Assembly: GCA_021162305.1 (NCBI GenBank)
Contig: JAGGYX010000158.1
Span: forward strand, 1 to 13,162
DNA from: Thermoplasmata archaeon
GTDB taxonomy: Archaea; Thermoplasmatota; E2; UBA202; JdFR-43
DNA length: 13,162 nucleotides
Direction of reading: 5' to 3'
Below are positions 6,613 through 12,543 of this stretch, in pieces; the first letter of the stretch is position 1, and each line of letters opens with the position of its first letter. The notes under the pieces are model-generated. The model saw only the letters and a list, made by a program, of their open reading frames with translations, did not search any database and had not been told where the DNA came from. A program made the translations under genes and the position numbers.

Positions 6613-7143
6613 ATGAATAGCATAAAAATAGGAAGAAAAGAGAGCATACTCATCCTCATAATGTCCTTGCTTTATATAATATATGGGATAGTGCAGTTTT
6701 ACAATGGAATAGTTGCATGGTGGCTTCCCTGGCTGGGAGGAAATATACAATTGGGAATTGCAGTGCTTGATACGTATATACCAAATGCATTTCCAGATGT
6801 TTTTTCTGGATTTGTTCTTTTAACAGTTGGGGCAGTGCTATTAAGGGGGGTACATCTGAAGCATCTTGGAAACGAAAAATACTATGGCCATTTATTTGTT
6901 GGATGGCTTTTCGCAATGATTCTAATGATACTCAACATACTTGTATTAATTGCAGACATTCTTGATGTGTACTATCCCCTCGTGTGGGGTGGAGAGATTG
7001 AAGAAGGATGGAGTTTGGCAGGAGATGCATGGGGAATAGCACCACATTTAATTCTTGGAATCTTACTCACTCTTTTTTATCCAAAGATGAAAAGCATCTT
7101 AAGAGAGCTCTCTCCCATGAAGTATAGGCGAAAGGATGAATAG
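6613..7143 (+). CDS. Four-TM membrane protein of the feo operon, unknown function
   Basis: This 176-residue protein has about four hydrophobic helices (11-31, 62-80, 94-119, 141-157). The loop between helices 3 and 4 contains WGGEIEEGWSLAGDAWG, rich in Trp, Gly and acidic residues, and the C-terminus is basic. I recognise no family. The ATG immediately follows the feoB TAA and has a GGTGGT site upstream (about 6602-6607); its end overlaps the start of the exported chelatase-like gene by eight bases. The tight packing suggests it works with FeoB or with the next protein. Confidence 0.75.
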   Translation: MNSIKIGRKESILILIMSLLYIIYGIVQFYNGIVAWWLPWLGGNIQLGIAVLDTYIPNAFPDVFSGFVLLTVGAVLLRGVHLKHLGNEKYYGHLFVGWLFAMILMILNILVLIADILDVYYPLVWGGEIEEGWSLAGDAWGIAPHLILGILLTLFYPKMKSILRELSPMKYRRKDE

Positions 7144-8605
7144 AAGTAATAAAAAGAATCGGATAAAGGTTGCCATCTTTCTTATAATGTCTTTAGTAAT
7201 GATGTCCGTAGATTTTTCAGTGGGCTTAGATGTAGAACAAAATGTTAAAATAGGCATTTTGATGATAAATCATGGAGAACCTGCTGAATATAACGCCACT
7301 ATATATGAGGATTTTAAAGAATTCACTCAGCATATGATTAATGTCGGTATAATACCAAGATTTTTGATGAATATTGATACAGGAACGATACTCATTGATG
7401 AAAAAAATGACCATTGGGCGCCGTTTTGGAAAAGAAGCTTGATAGATGCTTGGGGGAATAGATATAAAGGTTTTGCATTTTTCGTTCCAGGTAATGAGAA
7501 AATGGGTGTCCCTCCTCATTATCTAAAAATATTTGGTAAAGGAAGGGGTGAACCTGATATCTTTGAGTATGCTGGTTTGGAAGCATATGAGGCATGGCAA
7601 GAAATGGGCGGGAGATCCCCATATCGTGACCAGACAATTCCTCAGATGGAAAATGTGAGCAAGTTACTCAAAAAAGAATATGGAGATAGGATATCGATAA
7701 GGTTTGCATATGGTTTTGAGAAAGGAGATGTAAAAGAGAAGACAAAGGAACTTTTGGATGAAGATATAGATATCTTGATAGTTGCACCACAGGTAGTAGT
7801 GGGCTCTTATTTCGAAGGAACTCTACATTGGATTAAGGAAGTTCATGAAGCGTTGAACGATTACGTGTTGAAGGAAGGAAAATCTATTTCCTTTATAGAA
7901 ACGGAGCCGATAGGCATACAGTCAGATTTCATCAAAGGCGTTGTTATGAAGGTAAAGGATGAGTTATCAACGATACCTGCTAATGCAAACGTTGCGATTT
8001 TTCTCTCAAACCATGGTTTTCCTTTAACAAAATGCGGTGGTTACGATTGCCAGAGCGATCCATATCACCATTATGCAAAGGAAATCTTTGATAAAATAAA
8101 AAAGGCTATAATCAGTAACATAAGTTGGCAGAGAAATCTGGATGTTTTTCAAATTTATGCAGAATCTGCTGAAGGAGACAGCGATCCAGAAAATCAAATG
8201 ATGAGCCCCCAAGAAGGTTTAAATTATACCAAATCACATGGCTTTACATATATCATAGATATACCTTATGAGTTTCTTGGGGATTGTATGGATACTTTAA
8301 TAGGACTGAGAGAATCTTTTGGAGTCGAACCAAAATGGAACAAAAATTTCGAATCAGAGTTTGATATCCAAGGTATTCATGTAGAGATAACCTCTGCTCT
8401 ATACTATCACTCATATAGAGAAAAAGCTTATTATCATAGTATCACTAACGAAATAGAAAAACTAATTGGCAGCGAAAACCCAGAAAAATCGTATAAACAA
8501 AATCTGATGGAGCAACCTAAAAAGAATGTAAAGGGAGCGATTAGATTCTTACTCACACTCGGAGTATTGGTGGCTATATGGTATTATGTTCTTAGAAAAT
8601 GGTGA
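7136..8605 (+). CDS. Exported, membrane-anchored ferrochelatase-fold protein
   Basis: The 489-residue protein starts with a basic patch and hydrophobic segment (about 9-30), a signal peptide or anchor, and ends with a TM helix (about 467-485) and a short basic tail; the body therefore should lie outside the membrane. The body looks like a two-lobed class II chelatase: VKIGILMINHGEP (37-49) resembles the opening strand of ferrochelatase, SPYRDQTIPQ and VAPQVVVGSYFEGT the first lobe, and FLSNHGFP (289-296) the S-x-H-G-x-P motif whose His (here H293) is the invariant metal-inserting residue. DIPYEFLGDCMDTL (375-388) aligns with the F-x-x-D-x-x-E-T-L segment, with D386 where ferrochelatases have the catalytic Glu. 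Other metal-prone residues are H311, H312, C300 and C305. The position in the feo operon points to extracytoplasmic iron or tetrapyrrole handling. Substrate and direction are unknown; a CbiK/CbiX-like chelatase is the alternative. Confidence 0.75.
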   Translation: MNRSNKKNRIKVAIFLIMSLVMMSVDFSVGLDVEQNVKIGILMINHGEPAEYNATIYEDFKEFTQHMINVGIIPRFLMNIDTGTILIDEKNDHWAPFWKRSLIDAWGNRYKGFAFFVPGNEKMGVPPHYLKIFGKGRGEPDIFEYAGLEAYEAWQEMGGRSPYRDQTIPQMENVSKLLKKEYGDRISIRFAYGFEKGDVKEKTKELLDEDIDILIVAPQVVVGSYFEGTLHWIKEVHEALNDYVLKEGKSISFIETEPIGIQSDFIKGVVMKVKDELSTIPANANVAIFLSNHGFPLTKCGGYDCQSDPYHHYAKEIFDKIKKAIISNISWQRNLDVFQIYAESAEGDSDPENQMMSPQEGLNYTKSHGFTYIIDIPYEFLGDCMDTLIGLRESFGVEPKWNKNFESEFDIQGIHVEITSALYYHSYREKAYYHSITNEIEKLIGSENPEKSYKQNLMEQPKKNVKGAIRFLLTLGVLVAIWYYVLRKW

Positions 8606-8628
8606 TTATGAATTAAAAAAGGTGAAAA

Positions 8629-8838
8629 ATGGAAGTAAAAAAGGTTGTGGATGTAAGGGGATTGAATCCCAAAGAAAGACAGAAAATAGTGATGGAAGAA
8701 AGTAAAAAATTGGAAACAGGCGAGATAATAGAAGTTATAAGTGATGATGAAAGGATGCCGAAATTTGCACCTAAGATAGCGGAAGCAATGGGAAACATTG
8801 AGTTCATTAATGTGAAAAAAGAAAATGGATTGTATTAG
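8629..8838 (+). CDS. DUF2249/TusA-like domain protein
   Basis: This 69-residue protein begins with VVDVRGLNPKERQKIV, the D-x-R-G-L-x-P-x-E-R pattern of DUF2249, then a helix and LETGEIIEVISDDERMP (29-45), as in the TusA/SirA fold. The Cys-Pro pair that makes TusA a sulfur carrier is absent, so sulfur transfer is unlikely. AAGGTGA at 8619-8625 is a good ribosome binding site for the ATG at 8629. It ends at a TAG, and the same frame stays open after that TAG into the triple-FeoA coding region, so the two may be one protein. The function is unknown; its position suggests a role with the Feo proteins. Confidence 0.7.
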   Translation: MEVKKVVDVRGLNPKERQKIVMEESKKLETGEIIEVISDDERMPKFAPKIAEAMGNIEFINVKKENGLY

Positions 8839-8859
8839 GGATACTTCAAAAGAATAGAA

Positions 8860-9537
8860 TTGATACCATTGAATAAAGCAAGGGGATATGTAAAAGTAGC
8901 AAAAATTGATGGTGGTGTTGAAGTAAAAAGTGAATTAAAGAAATTGTTCATTGAAGTGGGCAATACAATTGAAGTTCTTGAAAGGGGCATGAGCCATAAG
9001 GATTTTGGACCATTGATTGTGAGAGTGGATAGAGAGATATTGATTCCGAGAGGTATAGCTGATAAGATATTTGTTGAAGGAGGAAAGAAGTTATTGGATA
9101 TAGAAAAGGGTAAAGTTAAAATAAGAAGTTTAGAAGAATTGAATGAGGACATGAGGAATGGATTATCAAAGATAGGAATAACTAAGGGAAAAGAAGTTGA
9201 AGTTGTAGGGCATGATTCGGAGAAAACTTTCAGATTTGAAATAGACAGTGAAAAATACGAACTTGGAGATGGAGAAACAGCAAAGATTTTGGTAAAAAGT
9301 GATGAAGGATTAATGCAGGCAAATTTCATTAAAGAAGGAATTGTAGAAGAGATAATTGGGGGAACAGAACTAATTGATAGATTTGGAGACATAAAAGGAA
9401 AAGAAATAAAATTAATATCCATAGAAGAAAAAAGAGCGCATGAGGAACTGGGACAGTTTGTAACCATAAAAATGAGAGATAAAGAAATAGTTATAGGAAG
9501 AGGCTTGGCAGAAAAGGTATGGGTTAGAAGGTTATAA
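8860..9537 (+). CDS. Protein of three tandem FeoA-like domains
   Basis: The 225 residues divide into three FeoA-like SH3 units: about 2-73, 85-147 and 154-223. Each closes with a similar strand: REILIPRGIADKIFV (59-72 region), EKYELGDGETAKILV (131-145) and KEIVIGRGLAEKVWV (208-222). Unit 1 opens with IPLNKARGY and an ID-GG turn like true FeoA; unit 2 is the most diverged and lacks the GG. FeoA is normally a single domain of about 75 residues. The start is doubtful: the first usable codon is TTG at 8860 with no evident ribosome binding site, the first in-frame ATG is 43 codons in, and the frame extends upstream as GYFKRIE to the TAG at 8836, in phase with the DUF2249 gene. It probably binds or regulates FeoB, by analogy with FeoA. 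Confidence 0.75.
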   Translation: MIPLNKARGYVKVAKIDGGVEVKSELKKLFIEVGNTIEVLERGMSHKDFGPLIVRVDREILIPRGIADKIFVEGGKKLLDIEKGKVKIRSLEELNEDMRNGLSKIGITKGKEVEVVGHDSEKTFRFEIDSEKYELGDGETAKILVKSDEGLMQANFIKEGIVEEIIGGTELIDRFGDIKGKEIKLISIEEKRAHEELGQFVTIKMRDKEIVIGRGLAEKVWVRRL

Positions 9538-9568
9538 TGAAAAAAGAATGGGTAAAAATGCATATAAA

Positions 9569-9576
9569 GAGGTGAT
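9569..9576 (+). promoter_or_regulatory. Ribosome binding site deciding the start at 9580
   Basis: GAGGTGAT is a near-perfect match to the archaeal anti-Shine-Dalgarno complement, four bases before the ATG at 9580. An AT-rich CATATAAAG just upstream might also be a promoter element. Confidence 0.7.
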
Positions 9577-9579
9577 AAA

Positions 9580-10320
9580 ATGATATTTGAAATAGAAAAT
9601 ATGGCATTTGAGCTGCCAGCATCCACGCTTTTGACAGGGTCTATGGCGGCGGCTAAACCAATATTTGCACAAAAATTTATTGTAAAATGGGTCGAAAATG
9701 GTGGCAAAGTTGCATATTTTGCGACAAGCAGCCCTATAGATGGCGTGATATCAAATTTGAAGGTGCTTGGCTTGGATGGAAAAATGATGGATAAAATAAC
9801 ATTCTTCGATTACAACCCACAAATGAAAGAAATTAAAGAGATTGAGGAAGGGTATGCAGGGAATTTCTCTGATGAAAGGCAATTAAAGGAAGCATTGAAT
9901 ATGGTAAATGACAGCCTCGTAGTCATTCCTTCATTTACCCTCCTTTTGGTTGGGATCGAAGATAAATTTTCTTTGGTGGATATTTTGGTTAAAAATTTAA
10001 TTGAGAAAGATATAACAAGTTTTATTGCTGTAAATTCAGCAATGTTTAAGGAGATAAATAAAATGTTGGAACAGCATGTTGATAATGTTTTAGAATTTAT
10101 AAAAAAAGAAGAGAGGATATATATTAAAGTTAAAAAATTTAGGGGAGAAGTAGCATTTAAGGAATGGCTCTTCAAATTTCCAATACATCTTTTCCATAAA
10201 ACAAAGAAAGAAGTCGCAGAGAGAACCTCTAAATTGATAAAGGAAAAAAGGAAGCGCAGCATAAACATTTATATTGAATTTGGCATTACAGAATTGGCGA
10301 TTTCATGGAAAAGAAAGTAA
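9580..10320 (+). CDS. KaiC-like RecA-fold protein with degenerate nucleotide-binding motifs
   Basis: The 246-residue protein has the layout of a short KaiC-like/RadA-family domain: an N-terminal strand, the P-loop position, FAQKFIVKWVENGGKVAYF (29-47), the S-S-P-I-D helix and L-x-V-L-G-L-D (61-66), a Walker-B-position strand and a closing V-L-E-F-x-K-K-x-x-R-I-x-x-K-V-x-K-x-R-G block (170-189). The Walker A site reads GSMAAAKP (20-27): the Lys stays, but the second Gly is Ala and the Ser/Thr is Pro. The Walker B Asp position is Pro (P117 in LVVIPSF). ATP hydrolysis is therefore unlikely, and it is best seen as a pseudo-ATPase. The C-terminal 50 residues are basic and of unknown role. Its end overlaps the malic enzyme start by 16 bases. 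Confidence 0.65.
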   Translation: MIFEIENMAFELPASTLLTGSMAAAKPIFAQKFIVKWVENGGKVAYFATSSPIDGVISNLKVLGLDGKMMDKITFFDYNPQMKEIKEIEEGYAGNFSDERQLKEALNMVNDSLVVIPSFTLLLVGIEDKFSLVDILVKNLIEKDITSFIAVNSAMFKEINKMLEQHVDNVLEFIKKEERIYIKVKKFRGEVAFKEWLFKFPIHLFHKTKKEVAERTSKLIKEKRKRSINIYIEFGITELAISWKRK

Positions 10321-11654
10321 GTGTTGAGGAGTTGTTGGCAAAGGCAAGAAAGCCTGCTGAGGATGCTATGAAACTGCATCCCTTCTATAGGGGGAAAGTG
10401 CAGGTTATTCCAAAATGTGTCATAAGAAGCATGGATGATTTTGCAATATGGTATACACCTGGCGTTGCAGAGCCCTGCAGGGATATAGCAAAAAATCCTG
10501 ATATGGTATTTGAGCATACAAATAAAGCAAATTTTGTTGCAGTTGCAAGCGATGGAACCCGCGTTTTAGGATTGGGCGATATTGGACCGTTAGCTGGCAT
10601 GCCTGTCATGGAGGGAAAGGCTTTGCTATTTAAATATCTTGGAGGAGTAGATGCATTCCCAATAATGATAGATACCAAAGACCCTGACAGATTCATTGAA
10701 ACGGTAAAAATGATTGCTCCGACATTTGGAGGAATAAATCTCGAGGACATAGCTTCTCCAAAATGCTTCTATATTTTAGACGAACTTCGAAAACAGCTCG
10801 ACATACCAGTATGGCATGATGACCAGCAGGGAACAGCCGCCATTACACTGGCTGGCATAATAAACGGACTTAAAATAGTGGGCAAAAAGCTGAATGAAGT
10901 TCAATACGCTATAATTGGGGTGGGTGCTGCCAACACGTGCCTTATAAGGACGCTTATAAAAGCTGGTGTGCCGCCTGGCAACATAATCACTGTTGATTCG
11001 AAGGGCATATTGCATCCAGAAAGACAGGACATTGAGCAGCTCAAAGAAAAAAATCCTTATAAATATGAGATTGCAATGAAGACGAATAGCGAGCACAGAC
11101 AAGGGGGCATAGCAGAGGCTTTGAAAGGTGTTGATGTCTGTGTTGCTGCTTCCAAGCCTGGACCCGGCACCATAAAGAAGGAATGGGCAGCAGCAATGAA
11201 TGACGATGCCATAATGTTTGCTGAAGCTAATCCAATTCCAGAAATATGGCCGTGGGAAGCGAAAGAAGCAGGAATAAGAATTTTTGGAACGGGAAGAAGC
11301 GATTTTCCAAATCAGGTTAACAATAGTCTTGGTTTTCCTGGCATATTCCGCGGCACTCTGGATGTAAGAGCGAAAACAATAACTGATGAAATGCATATAG
11401 CTGCCGCATACGCCATAGCGGAGGTGGCGGAGCAGAAGGGATTGCGAGAAGACTACATTGTTCCAACAATGGATGACTGGGAGGTATTCCCATATGAAGC
11501 GACGGCTGTGGCGATGAAGGCAATTGAGCAGGGAGTGGCAAGAATAAAACCGAGCAGACAGGAAATATACGAACATGCAGAAGCTGTAATAAAGCATGCA
11601 AGAGAAATGACCAAGGCTCTAATGAAATATGGATATATCAAAAGTCCTCCATGA
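10305..11654 (+). CDS. Malic enzyme, NAD(P)-dependent (oxaloacetate-decarboxylating)
   Basis: The 449-residue cytoplasmic enzyme oxidatively decarboxylates malate to pyruvate and CO2, linking the C4-acid pool to pyruvate and acetyl-CoA. It is the short bacterial/archaeal form without a phosphotransacetylase domain. The N-terminal malic domain shows YTPGVAEPC (50-58, catalytic Y50), ASDGTRVLGLGDIG (81-94), the catalytic Lys in MEGKALLFKYLGG (K105), the metal pair E147-D148 in NLEDI and D172 in HDDQQGTA. The NAD domain has GVGAAN (205-210) and D231 at the end of strand 2, which is more in keeping with NAD, although cofactor choice cannot be fixed by eye. The C-terminal part shows ANPIPEI and PNQVNNSLGFPGIFRG. 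It overlaps both neighbouring genes, so it belongs to the 9580-12334 run. Confidence 0.95.
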   Translation: MEKKVSVEELLAKARKPAEDAMKLHPFYRGKVQVIPKCVIRSMDDFAIWYTPGVAEPCRDIAKNPDMVFEHTNKANFVAVASDGTRVLGLGDIGPLAGMPVMEGKALLFKYLGGVDAFPIMIDTKDPDRFIETVKMIAPTFGGINLEDIASPKCFYILDELRKQLDIPVWHDDQQGTAAITLAGIINGLKIVGKKLNEVQYAIIGVGAANTCLIRTLIKAGVPPGNIITVDSKGILHPERQDIEQLKEKNPYKYEIAMKTNSEHRQGGIAEALKGVDVCVAASKPGPGTIKKEWAAAMNDDAIMFAEANPIPEIWPWEAKEAGIRIFGTGRSDFPNQVNNSLGFPGIFRGTLDVRAKTITDEMHIAAAYAIAEVAEQKGLREDYIVPTMDDWEVFPYEATAVAMKAIEQGVARIKPSRQEIYEHAEAVIKHAREMTKALMKYGYIKSPP

Positions 11655-11946
11655 AGCGGTGGAAGAAAGCAAAAATGGATGCATAATACACATCAAAGTG
11701 AAAATCGGAAAGAATAAAATATTTCCGGCAGGAATTGATTCATGGAGGAGGAGAATAGAAATAGAAATAAATGAGGAGCCAAAAAAAGGAAAGGCAAATA
11801 AAGAAATTATAAAAACAATGGCAGATTATTTTAAGGTGAGTGAGCAGGAATTGCAAATTGTCTATGGAAAAATAAGCAGGGAAAAAGGTGTTTTTATAAT
11901 GGGGGATAGAAAAAAAATAATTGAAATGATAAAAAATGGATTATGA
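11629..11946 (+). CDS. DUF167 (YggU-family) protein
   Basis: This 105-residue small cytoplasmic protein has the DUF167 core: a strand CIIHIKVK (18-25), an R-R-x-E-I-x-I strand, the signature PKKGKANKEI (51-60) and a final V-x-x-x-x-G-x-x-S-R-E-K segment. The biochemical role of the family is unknown. Its start lies 26 bases inside the end of the malic enzyme gene and its end overlaps the Toprim gene by 11 bases, so it is translated from the same message. Confidence 0.85.
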   Translation: MDISKVLHEAVEESKNGCIIHIKVKIGKNKIFPAGIDSWRRRIEIEINEEPKKGKANKEIIKTMADYFKVSEQELQIVYGKISREKGVFIMGDRKKIIEMIKNGL

Positions 11947-12334
11947 AGCATCGTTAAAAAAAATAGAGAATGCAATCGAAAAATTAAAGGAATTAAACAG
12001 GAGAATGCCAATAATTGTTGAAGGACCCAAAGACGTTGAAGCATTGCATAGTATGGGAATAAAAGGAGAAATAATAACCATATATAAGGGAATGGAAATA
12101 GCAAATTTCTGTGACTTTATTGCAGCAAGATATAAAGAAATCATAATCCTGACAGATTGGGATAGCCAGGGATGGCGATTATGTAAAAAGCTGGTTAGAA
12201 ATTTAAAGGGGAGAACAAAATGCAATACAGATTTTCACAAGCTTTTCGCAGAAAATACAATAGTAAAGGACATTGAAGGGATGCCATCTTCAATAGAAAA
12301 AATGAAGGAAAAATTAGCCAATTCCAAATTTTGA
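11936..12334 (+). CDS. Small Toprim-domain protein (UPF0292-like)
   Basis: The 132-residue protein has an N-terminal helix followed by a Toprim fold: the first-strand Glu in PIIVEGPKD (25-33, E29) and the D-x-D motif in IILTDWDSQGW (70-80, D74 and D76), the residues that bind Mg2+ in topoisomerases, DnaG primases and RNase M5-like nucleases. Stand-alone Toprim proteins of this size are frequent in archaea; whether this one cuts or binds nucleic acid is not known. It is the last gene of the overlapping run and is followed by a T-rich stretch. Confidence 0.85.
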   Translation: MDYEASLKKIENAIEKLKELNRRMPIIVEGPKDVEALHSMGIKGEIITIYKGMEIANFCDFIAARYKEIIILTDWDSQGWRLCKKLVRNLKGRTKCNTDFHKLFAENTIVKDIEGMPSSIEKMKEKLANSKF

Positions 12335-12391
12335 TAATATTTGGGGAAGAATTGGAATAAATTTGGGAAAATTATTATTAAAGCAAAAAGA

Positions 12392-12398
12392 TTTTTTT
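12392..12398 (+). terminator. T-run, possible archaeal terminator
   Basis: Seven T in a row lie 58 bases after the Toprim stop codon and before the next promoter-like sequence. T-tracts of this size can end transcription in archaea. No strong hairpin is evident. Confidence 0.45.
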
Positions 12399-12418
12399 AC
12401 CTATGAAAAAATCGATTG

Positions 12419-12430
12419 CAATATATAAAT
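12419..12430 (+). promoter_or_regulatory. Probable TATA box for the secreted-protein gene
   Basis: CAATATATAAAT has a strong TATA-like core. It predicts a transcription start near 12450, leaving a leader of about 95 bases before the ATG at 12544. This lies between the T-run and the gene, as expected for a new transcription unit. Confidence 0.45.
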
Positions 12431-12451
12431 TAGATGAAAGAATAGGAGGTG

Positions 12452-12515
12452 GTGTAAATATTCCACAATAGGGCTTATAATTATGACAGCCGGACTTTTA
12501 CTTTCATCGATGTAA
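12452..12515 (+). pseudogene. Signal-peptide-like remnant ahead of the secreted-protein gene
   Basis: After an AGGAGGTGGTG at 12444-12454 a GTG at 12452 is followed, if one base is skipped, by KYSTIGLIIMTAGLLLSSM and then a TAA at 12513-12515. The hydrophobic run has the look of a signal peptide whose gene was truncated and shifted. It could equally be chance in a leader region. The remainder of 12335-12543 shows only the T-run, the promoter, and the GGGGGTGA site at 12530-12537. Confidence 0.25.
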
Positions 12516-12543
12516 GTAATATTAATTTAGGGGGTGAAAAGAA

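Noticed and set aside
3492..8838. Organism-wide recoding of TAG as pyrrolysine
   Set aside because: TAG ends the epimerase, the regulator and the four-TM gene here at natural protein ends, so general recoding is not supported. Only the TAG at 8836 remains a candidate for read-through.
8835..9707. 290-codon open frame on the - strand
   Set aside because: It lies antisense to the triple-FeoA coding region, is a low-complexity Ser/Phe/Ile/Asn product as expected from the complement of AT-rich codons, and has no domain. The + strand shows clear FeoA repeats.
10776..11597. 273-codon open frame on the - strand
   Set aside because: It is antisense to the well-conserved malic enzyme, with no recognisable motif.
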